In this document: in pieces, positions 39,186-47,572 of the stretch
How the letters are laid out: every line of letters begins with the position of its first letter
How positions within the stretch are numbered: position 1 is the first letter of the stretch
Origin: AWTP1-13 sp963770295
Lineage (GTDB): Bacteria > Pseudomonadota > Alphaproteobacteria > Rhizobiales > Hyphomicrobiaceae
Length of the DNA: 64,000 nucleotides
Reading direction: 5' to 3'
Assembly: GCA_963770295.1 (NCBI GenBank)
Contig: CAVYPA010000013.1
Span: forward strand, 310,001 to 374,000
Made by a program: the position numbers and the translations under genes
Notes under the pieces: generated by a model
What the model saw: only the letters and a program-made list of their open reading frames with translations
What the model was told of the DNA's origin: nothing
Databases searched by the model: none

Positions 39186-40091
39186 TTGAGCGCCGATCCC
39201 TACAAGGTTCTGGGTGTCACCAAGGATGCCTCCCAGGAGGACATCCAGAAGGCCTATCGCGCGCTGGCCAAGAAGCTGCACCCTGACCTCAACCCCGGCA
39301 ACAAGAAGGCCGAGGAGCAGTTCAAGGAGGTGTCGGCGGCCTACGATCTGTTGGGCGACGCCGACAAGCGCGCCCGCTTCGACCGCGGCGAGATCGATGC
39401 TTCTGGCGCCGAGCGGCCGCCCCGCGGCTTTTATCGCGACCATGCCGGCGGCGCCGGAGATCACTACGCGAGCGCCGACGGCTTTGCCGACTTCGCTGGA
39501 GCGGATGATATATTCGCGGACCTCTTCGGCCGTGGCGGCCGCACCAATCTACGCATGCGCGGACAGAATGCGCACTACCGCCTCGAGCTCGACTTCCTCG
39601 ATGCCGTCAACGGCGCCAAGCGGCAGGTGACGATGCCCGACGGTTCGGTGCTCGATGTCTCGATTCCCGCCGGCACGCGCGACGGGCAGATCCTGCGCCT
39701 GCGCGGCAAGGGCATGGCGGGCCTCAACGGCGGGCCGCCCGGGGACGCGCTGGTTGAGATCGCCGTCCGCCCGCATCGCATCTTCACGCGCAAGGGTGAC
39801 GACATCCACGTCGAGCTGCCGATCTCGCTGCGCGAGGCGGTGCTCGGCGGCAAGATCAACGTGCCCACGCCGACGGGCGCCGTCACCATGACCGTGCCGA
39901 GATGGTCCAACACCGGCACGGTGCTGCGGTTGAAGGGAAAAGGTGTGCCGCGCAGCGGCGGTAACCGCGGCGACGAATACGTCACGCTCAAGGTGATGCT
40001 GCCCGCCAAGCCCGATCCGGAACTCGAGAAGTTCATCGCGCAGTGGCGGCCTGCAGTAAGCGACAACCCGCGCCAGACCATGGAAGCATGA
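39186..40091 (+). CDS. cbpA: CbpA-type J-domain co-chaperone
   Basis: The 301-aa protein has a J domain (DPYKVLGVTKDASQEDIQKAYRALAKKLHPDLNPGNK, with the HPD motif). A Gly/Phe-rich linker with FADFAGADDIFADLFG follows, then two DnaJ C-terminal beta domains. The cysteine-rich zinc finger of DnaJ is missing, so it is a class B J-protein like CbpA. It stimulates DnaK ATPase. The start appears to be TTG 39186 behind GGGAGAAAGCC, as MSADPYK is the natural N-terminus and no ATG or GTG lies near. cbpM overlaps its stop. Confidence 0.93.
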   Translation: MSADPYKVLGVTKDASQEDIQKAYRALAKKLHPDLNPGNKKAEEQFKEVSAAYDLLGDADKRARFDRGEIDASGAERPPRGFYRDHAGGAGDHYASADGFADFAGADDIFADLFGRGGRTNLRMRGQNAHYRLELDFLDAVNGAKRQVTMPDGSVLDVSIPAGTRDGQILRLRGKGMAGLNGGPPGDALVEIAVRPHRIFTRKGDDIHVELPISLREAVLGGKINVPTPTGAVTMTVPRWSNTGTVLRLKGKGVPRSGGNRGDEYVTLKVMLPAKPDPELEKFIAQWRPAVSDNPRQTMEA

Positions 40092-40492
40092 GCATGGAAC
40101 ACAGCGAGTTTCTCATCCGCGCACGCCTCGACGGCAACGTGCTGGAAGGCTGGGTGGCGGCCGGCTGGCTGACGCCGAACGCTGAGGAGGGCATGCAGCA
40201 ATTCTCCGAGATCGATGTTGCCAGGGCGCGCCTGATCCAGGACCTGCGGCGCGACATCGGCGTCAACGACGAGGGCGTCGGCGTCATCCTCGACCTGATC
40301 GACCAGCTGCACGGCCTGCGCCGCACGCTGGGCCACCTACTGACGGCTCTGCAGGCGCAGCCGCAAGAGCTGCGCGAGCGGCTGGCCGTCGATCTTCACC
40401 AGGTGATGGCGGCCTGGCCATACTCGGGACCGGCCGCGGACAAGCCGCCCGATCCCGCGAAAGGCCACCAGGGCACCGGCCGGCAATTTTAG
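40088..40492 (+). CDS. cbpM: Chaperone modulator CbpM
   Basis: The 134-aa protein shows the MerR-like fold of CbpM: FLIRARLDGNVLEGWVAAGWLTPNAEEGMQQFSEIDVARARLIQDLRRDIGVNDEGVGVILDLIDQLHGLRRTLGHLL. CbpM binds the J domain of CbpA and inhibits it. ATG 40088 overlaps the cbpA stop (ATGA), a typical coupling for this pair; a second ATG at 40094 is also in frame. Confidence 0.9.
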   Translation: MSMEHSEFLIRARLDGNVLEGWVAAGWLTPNAEEGMQQFSEIDVARARLIQDLRRDIGVNDEGVGVILDLIDQLHGLRRTLGHLLTALQAQPQELRERLAVDLHQVMAAWPYSGPAADKPPDPAKGHQGTGRQF

Positions 40493-40503
40493 GAACCGAG
40501 CCC

Positions 40504-41246
40504 ATGTTTCCCCTTCAGACCACGGCGCCGACCCGCTCTCCCCCGCTCGTCACCTGGGGTCTGATCGCCGCCAATTGCGCGATCTTCCTCTTCCAGATCG
40601 GCCTGGGGCCGGAGGAGCTCGAGCACTTCCTCTACCAATTCGCACTTATCCCTGCTCGCTATTTCGCACCTCCGCCATTCAAGGATTTCGTCGGTGACCC
40701 TCTCGATTATCTCCCCTTCGTCAGCAACATGTTCCTGCACGGCGGCTGGCTGCACCTGATCCTCAACATGTGGACGCTGTGGCTGTTCGGGCCGGCCGTG
40801 GAGGATCGGCTCGGCACGGTCCGCTACATCGTGTTCTACGTCTGCTGCGGCGTCTTTGCCTCCTACGCCCACGCGGCCTTCAATCCGCTGTCGATCATTC
40901 CGGCGCTCGGCGCCTCGGGCGCAATCGCCGGCGTGCTCGGCAGGTTTCCTCCTACTCTTTCCCTTCGCCCGGTTGGTCATCCTGGTGCCGATCCTCTTCC
41001 TGCCCCTGTTCTTCGAGGTGCCGGCCGTTGTCTATCGTCGGACTCTGGTTCCTCATCCAGCTCCTACAGGGCACGGCGGAGCTGTTCGCGTCGTCGACGG
41101 GTGGCGGCATCGCCTGGTGGGCCCATATCGGCGGGTTCGTCGCCGGCCTCGCCCTCGGCCCACTGCTGATGCAGTCGAGGCGGCGCTACCGGCCCTACTA
41201 CGCCGACGAAGGCCATCTCGGCTTCCAACCCACGGGACGACCCTAG
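40504..41246 (+). pseudogene. Rhomboid intramembrane serine protease, two frameshifts
   Basis: The first 147 residues run in one frame from MFPLQTTAPTRSPPLVTWGLIAANCAIFLF to the active-site segment PALGASGAIAGVLGR with catalytic Ser. One extra base at about 40948 shifts to FLLLFPFARLVILVPILFLPLFFEVPAVVY. A second extra base at about 41036 (TATCGTC) shifts to VGLWFLIQLLQGTAELFASS and the catalytic His segment WWAHIGGFVAGLALGPLL. HGGWLHLILNMWTLWLFG is the L1 loop signature. Repaired, it would be a six- or seven-helix rhomboid of about 246 aa. Rhomboids cut transmembrane proteins. It starts 11 bases after cbpM. Confidence 0.88.
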
Positions 41247-41269
41247 CGCATCGCCCTCAAGGAGGCAAC

Positions 41270-42111
41270 ATGTCCATCAACGACATCTTCTGGATCTTCT
41301 TCATGTTCTCGGCGCTGCAGCCGGTCGCTGCGCCAGCGCATGATGAACGCGATGCGCACGCGCAAGATCGCGCGACTCGAAGCCAAGCGGGGCTCGCGCG
41401 TCATCCTGCTGGTGCACCGGCAGGAGACCATGCGGCTGCTGGGCTTCCCGCTCATGCGCTACATCGACATCAACGACTCCGAGGAGGTGCTGCGCGCAAT
41501 CCAGATGACGGACGACGACGTGCCGCTCGACATCGTCCTGCACACGCCGGGCGGGCTCGTGCTCGCGGCGCTGCAGATCGCCCGTGCGATCCGCGAGCAC
41601 AAGGGTAAGGTCACCGTGTTCGTGCCGCACTACGCCATGTCGGGCGGCACGCTGATCGCGCTGGCGGCCGACGAGATCGTCATGAGCAAGCATGCCGTTC
41701 TCGGGCCGATCGATCCGCAGCTCGGCCAGTCGCCCGCCGCCTCGCTGCTCAAGGTCGTGGAGCAGAAGCCGATCGCCGAGATCGACGACCAGACACTGGT
41801 CATGGCCGACGTCGGGCGCAAGGCCATCGCGCAGGTCAAAGAAGCCGCGCGCGATCTGCTGCAGCGGCGCCTGCCCGCCGAGCAGGCCGAGGCACTGGCG
41901 GAGAAACTTTCGACCGGCACGTGGACGCACGACTATCCGATCTGGGCCGAGCACGGCCAAGGATCTCGGCCTGCCGGTCAGCACCGACATGCCCAACGAG
42001 GTGCTGGAGCTGATGACGCTCTACCCGCAGCCGGTGCGTGCGCAGGGCGGGGGCGGCGTCGAGTACCTGCCGATCCCGCGGCAGAAGGAGGTGGCGCAGC
42101 GGCCGGCCTAG
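41270..42111 (+). pseudogene. SDH-type ClpP/SppA-fold serine protease, two frameshifts
   Basis: The reading starts with an N-terminal membrane helix (MSINDIFWIFFMFSALQPV). An extra G near 41327 is followed by LRQRMMNAMRTRKIARLEAKRGSRVILLVHRQE. The core DIVLHTPGGLVLAALQIARAI and PHYAMSGGTLIALAADEIVM carries the oxyanion Gly-Gly and the nucleophile Ser. VLGPIDPQLGQSPAASLL is typical of the serine dehydrogenase proteinase family (PF01972). A second extra G near 41955 precedes KDLGLPVSTDMPNEVLELMTLYPQPV. Repaired length is about 280 aa. Such proteases sit at the membrane beside rhomboids in stress clusters. GGAGGCAAC precedes ATG 41270. Confidence 0.85.
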
Positions 42112-42144
42112 CGCCACGCCGTCAGACCGGACCGGGAGGTCACG

Positions 42145-42623
42145 ATGCCGACAGCCGTTGAAGAGATCAGTACAGGGACGCGCGTGCGCGATGGAAGCTG
42201 CTGACACTCTATCAGAAGTTCGAGCACGCCGTCATCCTGGTGCTGACCGCCCTGATCTCGATCGTCGTTGCGCTCGCGGTCTGGAACCTGGCGCTCAAGA
42301 TCCTGCTCAGCATTGTTGCCTCGCAGCGGCTTCGATCCGACCGACTATGCCGTGTTTCAGGCCGCTGTTCGGCATGATCTTCACGGTCATCATCGCGCTC
42401 GAGTTCAAGCGGTCGCTCCTGGTCGTCGCAGAGCGCCGGCAAAGCATCGTGCAGGTCCGCACGGTGATCCTTACTGGCGTTGCTCGCCATCGTGCGCAAG
42501 CTCATCATTCTCGATCTTGCCACCACCGAGGCGATGCAGCTGTTCGCGCTCGCGGCGGCGATCCTGTCGCTCGGCGTCGTGTATTGGCTCGTGCGCGACC
42601 AGGATCGGCGCGAGCGCGCCTGA
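42145..42623 (+). pseudogene. PsiE-family membrane protein, about four frameshifts
   Basis: Pieced together across frames the sequence reads MPTAVEEIS, then RARWKLLTLYQKFEHAVILVLTALISIVVALAVW, then GFDPTDYAVFQA, then FGMIFTVIIALEFKRSLLVVAERRQ, and finally ALLAIVRKLIILDLATTEAMQLFALAAAILSLGVVYWLVRD. This is the PsiE fold with four membrane helices. Breaks lie at 42160-42180, about 42324 (extra C), 42364 (extra G) and 42472-42474 (extra base). PsiE proteins are phosphate-starvation inducible and also occur in transmissible heat-resistance loci. Function unknown. Confidence 0.75.
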
Positions 42624-42659
42624 GTCCGCGAAAAATGACGCCCATCAAGGCGGGTAACG

Positions 42660-42850
42660 CGAACGGCAGGTCTCCGGCCCGACGTTCCGCGAGCTGCATC
42701 TGTTGTTCGACGAGCACCAGGCGCAGCGGGGCGAGCTGATCGACCAGATCGCGGAACGCATCATGCAGCTCGGCGGCGTCAGCATCGCCATGGGTGCGGA
42801 CGCCGCGGAGGAGAGTGAGATCCCGCGCCCGCCGCGCGACCGTCCGTTGG
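42660..42850 (+). pseudogene. Dps/ferritin-like fragment
   Basis: Residues VSGPTFRELHLLFDEHQAQRG and ELIDQIAERIMQLGGVSIAM match the Dps segment in which N-V-x-G-x-x-F-x-x-x-H and D-E-Q hold the ferroxidase ligands. Only about 60 residues remain: the N-terminal third and the last helices are missing. On the right it runs straight into the broken ABC transporter gene. Confidence 0.65.
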
Positions 42851-42859
42851 CTATTGGAT

Positions 42860-43631
42860 TCACCCGGTCTTGCGGCTGGTCGGCCCGCTCCCCGCGACTG
42901 CCTAAGCCATCGTTTCGAGCTGGAAGGACGTCCGCTGCCGGTGCTGGAGCATGTCAGCCTGAGTGTCGAGCCTGGAGAATTGGTCGCAATTTTGGGCCCG
43001 AGCGGCTGCGGCAAGTCGAACTCTGTTGCGGCTGGTTGCGGGTCTCGACTTTCCGGCAGCCGGTTTCCTATCTTTGGACGGCCAGCCGATCAACGGGCCC
43101 GATGCGTCACGCATCATCGTTTTTCAGGACCCAACGCTTTATCCGTGGCGGACGGTGTGGAGCAATGTTGCGCTCGGGCTCGAAGCGCGTGGACTACTTC
43201 GAAGCCATCGCGGACGCGTAGACGACGTTTTGCGCCTGGTCGGCCTCACGGGTTTCGCCACTGCTTATCCACGCCAGCTTTCGGGAGGAATGTCGCAACG
43301 CGCGGCGCTTGCACGGGCGCTGGTGAACGATCCGAAGCTTCTCATTCTCGATGAGCCATTGGGTCAGCTCAATTCCCTGACGCGCATCGCCATGCAAGAA
43401 GAGCTCGTGTCGCTGTGGCAGCGCGCGGGCTTCACCGCGCTTCTGGTAACCCACGACGTGGAAGAGGCCGTTTTCCTCGCCAATCGGGTCATCGTGCTGA
43501 GCGCGCGTCCCGCACGGATTACGGCCGAGGTCGAGAATGCTCGACCGTATCCGCGTCATCGCGGCGATCCTCACCTGGCGGAGCTTCGGCGCGAAATTAT
43601 GGGTTATCTCGGCCTTGCCAAGTCCTGGTGA
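42860..43631 (+). pseudogene. ABC transporter ATPase (SsuB/TauB-like), 5' damaged and frameshifted
   Basis: No start codon fits: the frame emerges from the Dps remnant at about 42860 with LSHRFELEGRPLPVLEHVSLSVEPGELVAILGPSGCGKS. An extra A at 43019-43020 breaks Walker A; removing it gives GKSTLLRLVAGLDFPAAG. Downstream 222 residues are intact: Q-loop VFQDPTLYPWRTV, signature LSGGMSQRAALARAL, Walker B LLILDEPLGQLN and H-loop LLVTHDVEEAVFLANR. The fit is to nitrate/sulfonate/taurine importers. No permease or binding protein gene is nearby, so it is an orphan remnant. Confidence 0.85.
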
Positions 43632-43649
43632 GAGCCAAGGGAACGTCGC

Positions 43650-44467
43650 TTGACCGATTTGCTCACGCGCATTGAAGAGCAACCATTTGAGGTTCTGGAT
43701 GTCATCGCCAGCTCGATGAGCATCCGCGCGGCCGAGCCGGCCATGCAATCGATATGCGCACGCTATATGGGGAAAATCGGTGTGTCAGACGCCCCCATCG
43801 AGGTCGGCTGCGGCAACGGTGCTGCCAGGAAGCTCATCATGTAACACCTGAGACCAGCACGACTTGTTGGGATCGATCCATCGTCGTTATTCATCAACAT
43901 GGCAAACGAAACATTCAACAACGAGCCACGAGCGTCGTTCGAGCGTGGCGATGCTGCGTCGACCGGGCAGCCAGACGCCAATTTCGATATTGTCATCGCA
44001 CATACCGTCTATTCCCATTTACTCGACCCGGAGGGCGCGTTGGCCGAAGCCTGGCGGGTGCTTAAGCCAGGAGGTCAGCTCGTCGTTTTTGATGGTGATT
44101 TCGCAACGCTTGGCGTCGCACTGTTCGATGGCGATCCGTTGCAATCGGCTGTGAGCATGGTCCTGCGAAATATGGTGCACGCACCCTACATCATGCGGCG
44201 GCTCCCTATTCTCGTCGCTGCGTCGCTGCGGCTGGATTCCGCATGCAATCACTGGACCCTCACGGTTACGTGCAAACGACGCGCCCCGACTATCTGCTCA
44301 CTTTACTGTCGCGCGGAAACAGCGCGGCAGGCCGGGCTGGCGAGATTGGGCAAGCACTAGTCGATGGCTTCGCCGGGGAAATGCAGCGGTGCGTTGCAAT
44401 CGGCAGCTTTTACGGATCCATGCTCTTCCTAAGCCTCACCGCGCGCAAGATCGACGATGCGTCATGA
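43650..44467 (+). pseudogene. SAM-dependent methyltransferase, nonsense and frameshift
   Basis: The frame starts at TTG 43650 (MTDLLTRIEEQPFEVLDVIASSMSIRAAEPAM) and reaches motif I as IEVGCGNGAARKLIM. An in-frame TAA stands at 43842-43844. The same frame then continues HLRPARLVGIDPSSLFINMA, NFDIVIAHTVYSHLLDPEGALAEAWRVLKPGGQLVVFDGD, which are motifs II-III of class I methyltransferases. A frameshift near 44225-44235 leads to MQSLDPHGYVQTTRPDYLLTLLSRG to the end. A true stop in the middle of the gene shows real decay, unlike the one-base insertions upstream. Confidence 0.8.
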
Positions 44468-44643
44468 CCACTTTTGTGCAGGTTCCCGCCCGGCCGTATG
44501 TCACTGTGGTTGCTTAGTGGGGTAGGGCCGACATCAGCGCGCCTTGCGCGCCCGTGCTCGTCATAGTCGCTGAAAACTCCTTTGGTCCCAAGCCAGCCGC
44601 AGCCTTCTGGCAAAACGTTCGACCTTACCGCGCGAAATCACGC

Positions 44644-44915
44644 GCATGGGCGGGCTGCTTCCTATCATGTGGAGCACCGGTACGGGTTCGGAGGTCATGC
44701 AACGAATTGCCGTGCCGATGATTGGCGGAATGATATCATCGACGCTTCTGACCCTCATTGTCATTCCCGCGATCTATGGTGTCGTCAATGGCTGGGACCT
44801 GCCGGCCAAGCCGGTGGTGCGGTCACGACAGCTGGCAGCAGGAGTGCACATGAGGCGTTACATCATACTGGGGATGCGAGCCACGCCAGCGGCAATTGAC
44901 GAGTTGCACAGCTAG
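44644..44915 (+). pseudogene. C-terminal fragment of RND heavy-metal efflux pump
   Basis: MGGLLPIMWSTGTGSEVMQRIAVPMIGGMISSTLLTLIVIPAIYGV is the last-helices segment of CusA/CzcA-type RND pumps. The preceding roughly 950 residues are absent; the 180 bases upstream (44468-44643) read as nothing I can identify. After NGWDLPAK the tail diverges. Only this fragment of the pump remains. Confidence 0.75.
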
Positions 44916-44944
44916 CTTGCTCGTATTTGTCGGTGCACGATCGT

Positions 44945-45211
44945 TCAGTCTGCGGTTTCGCGCAACTCCGCGCGCTCGGCGAGGAGCCTGTAGCCCCCTG
45001 AGATGAACAGCATGTAGCGTTGCGCCTCTGGATCAACCATTACGCTCGCGACCTCAAGCGCTTCGCGTTCAAGCTCTCGCCAGCGTGCAGCTAGCGCAGT
45101 GTCTTGTTCGGCGTTTTCTGACAAGGCGCCAAGTCCCCTCAGCCCCGCGCGAAATTCCCTCCTTCCCCGCTGCCACGCCCCCACAACGTTCGTCAAATGC
45201 CCTTCTTCCAT
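44945..45211 (-). CDS. Small hypothetical protein
   Basis: An 88-residue frame starts MEEGHLTNVVGAWQRGRREF and ends AERAELRETAD. It is charged and helical in composition, with one mildly hydrophobic patch (RYMLFISGGYRLL). I recognise no family. It lies between the RND fragment and a membrane protein gene on the same strand. Coding status is plausible but not certain. Confidence 0.45.
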   Translation of the reverse strand: MEEGHLTNVVGAWQRGRREFRAGLRGLGALSENAEQDTALAARWRELEREALEVASVMVDPEAQRYMLFISGGYRLLAERAELRETAD

Positions 45212-45320
45212 CCCGAGGGTGAGTTCCGCACACCTAGTCGCTAATCGGTCACCTCTTGCAACTCGGACCGCGCTTCAGCTCAAGCTCTGCGCGGAGGCCC
45301 TTGATCTCCTCGAATCGCCG

Positions 45321-45845
45321 TTAGCGTGCCGCCGGTTTATGCAGGAGGGGATGCCTCAACATTACGTACATGATGATTGGAACCCCGACGGCGGCGGGCA
45401 AGATCCAGAAAGCCCACTGTGGGAGTTCCCTCCACAGGGGTAGGTTCTTGCCATTGTCGACGTAGAACGCCGTCAGCATAAGAATGTATGACAGGCCCAT
45501 GCTGGCAAGGTGCACTCTGAGCCGGTTGCGCCAGTGTTGGCGCAACGCTGTGCGTGCAATGGTAGCCGCGGTGAAGGAAAGCGCACCGAGAAAGAACAGG
45601 TGATAGTTCTCGGACCAACGCACCACCGACAAGCCCGTCGCTGAAACGACAACTGCTGCCAGGCACCAGTAGTAGATCATCCCGAACTTCGAATGACGGC
45701 CTCGGCGTTTCTGGCTCAGCATGGCCGCGATGCCCGCGAGCACACACATGACGCCCACCAAAATATGGAAACGCACCACGGCCAAGAACACGGGATCAAC
45801 CGACGGCACGGGGACCCCGAACACTATGGTTGTATCGCTTGACAT
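45321..45845 (-). CDS. Five-helix membrane protein (DUF2306-like)
   Basis: The 174-aa protein has five hydrophobic segments: VVRFHILVGVMCVLAGIAAML, IYYWCLAAVVVSATGLSVV, YHLFFLGALSFTAATIA, HLASMGLSYILMLTAFYV and FWILPAAVGVPIIMYVML. The pattern H...R....Y and the YVDNGKNLPLW loop remind me of DUF2306 membrane proteins, whose role is unknown. It is 45 bases downstream of an ArsR-type regulator on the same strand, so the two likely form an operon. Confidence 0.65.
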   Translation of the reverse strand: MSSDTTIVFGVPVPSVDPVFLAVVRFHILVGVMCVLAGIAAMLSQKRRGRHSKFGMIYYWCLAAVVVSATGLSVVRWSENYHLFFLGALSFTAATIARTALRQHWRNRLRVHLASMGLSYILMLTAFYVDNGKNLPLWRELPQWAFWILPAAVGVPIIMYVMLRHPLLHKPAAR

Positions 45846-45890
45846 GTGATTTCTTGTCCGACCAGCTGGTGCGCATGAGAGAATGCTGGC

Positions 45891-46253
45891 TCATGCGAGC
45901 TTCGTTGTCGTTGCTTTGCGAGTTCCAGCGCCCATCGCCAACTCAAGCAGACGAGTTATTGCCAGAATGCCTTCGAGGCGTTCCGCAACTGCGCCCGCGT
46001 CTATTTCATAGAAGACATGTCGGCCTTCCCTTTTGCCTCTAACGATTTGCGCCGCGGCTAGCTGCTGCAGATGGCGTGCGATAACTGAGCGATCCTGGGG
46101 CAAGCGGGCGGCGATTGCGCCGATATCGGCACGGCCCAACAGGATGAGCTCGCGCAAGGCGGCGATGCGCGCTGGCTCGCACAGCGCCTTAAAGAACCCC
46201 GTGTCAAAAACCGCTACGCACTGTCGGGCAGCCTCCTGTCGTGACACCCTCAT
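45891..46253 (-). CDS. ArsR/SmtB-family transcription regulator
   Basis: The 120-aa protein has a winged helix: FFKALCEPARIAALRELILLGRADIGAIAARLPQDRSVIARHLQQLAAAQIVRGKREGRHVFYEIDAGAVAERLEGI. This is the ArsR signature, with SVIARHLQQL as recognition helix and the wing GKREGRHVFYEI. There is no clear metal-binding ELCVCD motif, so the inducer is unknown. It precedes the DUF2306-like gene and probably controls it. Confidence 0.88.
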   Translation of the reverse strand: MRVSRQEAARQCVAVFDTGFFKALCEPARIAALRELILLGRADIGAIAARLPQDRSVIARHLQQLAAAQIVRGKREGRHVFYEIDAGAVAERLEGILAITRLLELAMGAGTRKATTTKLA

Positions 46254-46361
46254 CTTGAGCTCCTCAGTTTAAGCCGCATCGTCTCCGAGCCTTTGTTGAC
46301 TGCATCTCTCAAATTGAACATATGCATTAATGTGCACAAGTGCATGTGTGAGGCAGAGATG

Positions 46362-46988
46362 TCACTCGTCAAGCTTGTGCGTCCTCGTCAATTCCTTCTT
46401 TTCGGCGGCACGGTGCTCGTCACCTTCGGTCACGGCGAACCTAGCGCTGGCGAGATAGGGGAGCTTCGCCCGAAGGTCGGTGCGTGCATTTGCGCACGTC
46501 GTTGGGCCGTATCCTGTCGCTTGGGACAAGTGCTCGGCACCGGGAAACGATATGCCGCCGCTCTTGACGGTCATCATGCGGATTGCCTCCGCCAGGACGC
46601 CGCGATGGCTTGGTTCTAAGCCTAAATCGCAGAGCGCCTGGAGCAGGACGTCGCACTGGACCCGGTATAGGCCTTTCAGGCTCTCCTGAACGATCGCATC
46701 AAAGTCTTCGCGGGGGAGGATCTTGCCGGCTCGGGATGCCCGTGCGGCCGTGCCGCTATCGTGCAGGGCCTCGACCTCGTCGGGCCTCCAGTCGTGCTCG
46801 CCGCCATTGACGTTGTGGCCAGGCCCTGCCGGCGTCGCATGCGCGGTGGCACCGTTGAGCTTCTCGGCGGCCACGACGTCAGCGAAGCCGGCCTCGCCGA
46901 TGTAGGCCTTAAACCTAGCCAGCTCGTCGGCTGGCCAGGCGTAGGTCTCAGGATCAAACGGCTCAGTGGCCGGTGTTGGACGCTTCAT
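46362..46988 (-). CDS. Hypothetical protein with C-terminal helix-turn-helix
   Basis: The 208-aa protein starts MKRPTPATEPFDPETYAWP. The first half is acidic and polar. The second half (LLQALCDLGLEPSHRGVLAEAIRMMTVKSGGISFPGAEHLSQATGYGPTTCANARTDLRAKL) has a helix-turn-helix like those of phage and plasmid replication or copy-control proteins. The resemblance is in pattern only. Its start overlaps the end of the upstream gene at 46963-47289, so they form an operon that begins beside the tRNA. Confidence 0.6.
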   Translation of the reverse strand: MKRPTPATEPFDPETYAWPADELARFKAYIGEAGFADVVAAEKLNGATAHATPAGPGHNVNGGEHDWRPDEVEALHDSGTAARASRAGKILPREDFDAIVQESLKGLYRVQCDVLLQALCDLGLEPSHRGVLAEAIRMMTVKSGGISFPGAEHLSQATGYGPTTCANARTDLRAKLPYLASARFAVTEGDEHRAAEKKELTRTHKLDE

Positions 46989-47289
46989 TGTCGCCATCGC
47001 AGTGGATGGCGCCATCAACAAGGTTGTTAGAACGCACGAACGGTCCTATCTTGCAGGCGCGATTACGGTTTTCGATCGGGCGCACCAGGGTCACGTCTGG
47101 GGCGCCCAAATCTTTTTGGAGTTGCTGATCTTCGGGTGTGCCGAGCTCAGCCTCGGCAGCTTCACGGAAGCGGGTGCGCGCCTTAGCAAGCGCTGCCCGG
47201 GTCTCGGGCGTGTTGCGCTCGATGAACGCACCGAGTGCGACCACGCAGGCTTCGAGCAAAGCGTCGTCTTTTTTGGTGGTCTGCATCAC
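46963..47289 (-). CDS. Hypothetical island-end protein (MMQTTKK family)
   Basis: The 108-aa frame starts MMQTTKKDDALLEACVVALGAFIERN. It looks helical and charged up to about residue 70 (KARTRFREAAEAELGTPEDQQLQKDL). I know no function. The first codons and the leader are repeated at 12344-12466, next to the left island end. It is the first gene inside the island from the tRNA side and partly overlaps the next gene. Confidence 0.6.
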   Translation of the reverse strand: MMQTTKKDDALLEACVVALGAFIERNTPETRAALAKARTRFREAAEAELGTPEDQQLQKDLGAPDVTLVRPIENRNRACKIGPFVRSNNLVDGAIHCDGDNEASNTGH

Positions 47290-47378
47290 GCGGCCTCGCT
47301 GTTGCGGGCGCGCGCGCAGTTGGGAACTCTGTCTAAAAAGCCTTGGAATTCAGTGGAAGGAAAGTTGGGAACTTTTTG
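47265..47378 (-). repeat. Right copy of island-end leader repeat
   Basis: Read on the minus strand this leader shares GAATTCCAAGGCTTT, CCAACTGCGC and the start-codon block GCGAGGCCGCGTGATGCAGA with 12344-12466. It contains the perfect palindrome AAAGTTGGGAACTTT (47361-47375) and a second AGTTGGGAACT (47318-47328), which look like operator sites for the gene that begins at 47289. Confidence 0.75.
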
Positions 47379-47405
47379 CAGAAAATGTAGTAAAATCAAT
47401 GACTT

Positions 47406-47424
47406 TGGCGGTCCCGGCAGGGCT
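47406..47424 (+). other. Putative attR, 3' end of tRNA-Arg
   Basis: TGGCGGTCCCGGCAGGGCT is the reverse complement of the tRNA 3' end, including the encoded CCA. The same sequence with one mismatch lies at 12295-12313 in direct orientation. It marks the right edge of the island. Confidence 0.75.
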
Positions 47425-47482
47425 TGAACCCGCAACCTCCGCGTTCGAAGCGCGGCACTCTATCCAGTTGAGCTACGGGACC
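47406..47482 (-). tRNA. tRNA-Arg, anticodon TCG
   Basis: The minus strand folds as a full cloverleaf of 77 bases. The acceptor stem is GGTCCCG/CGGGACC, with discriminator G and encoded CCA (47406-47408). The anticodon stem is CCGCG/CGCGG, with loop CTTCGAA giving anticodon TCG (47446-47448). The T-arm has GGTTCAAGC. It reads CGA codons and wobble partners. The 3' end points into the island, and gltX follows on the other side. Confidence 0.95.
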
Positions 47483-47572
47483 GCTGGCGCAGCGGCCAAA
47501 ATGGCGAGGCGCCCAATCCTGTGATACACCGCCCGGCAGCGAGAACCAAATCCTGCCAAGCCTGTGCCCCTT

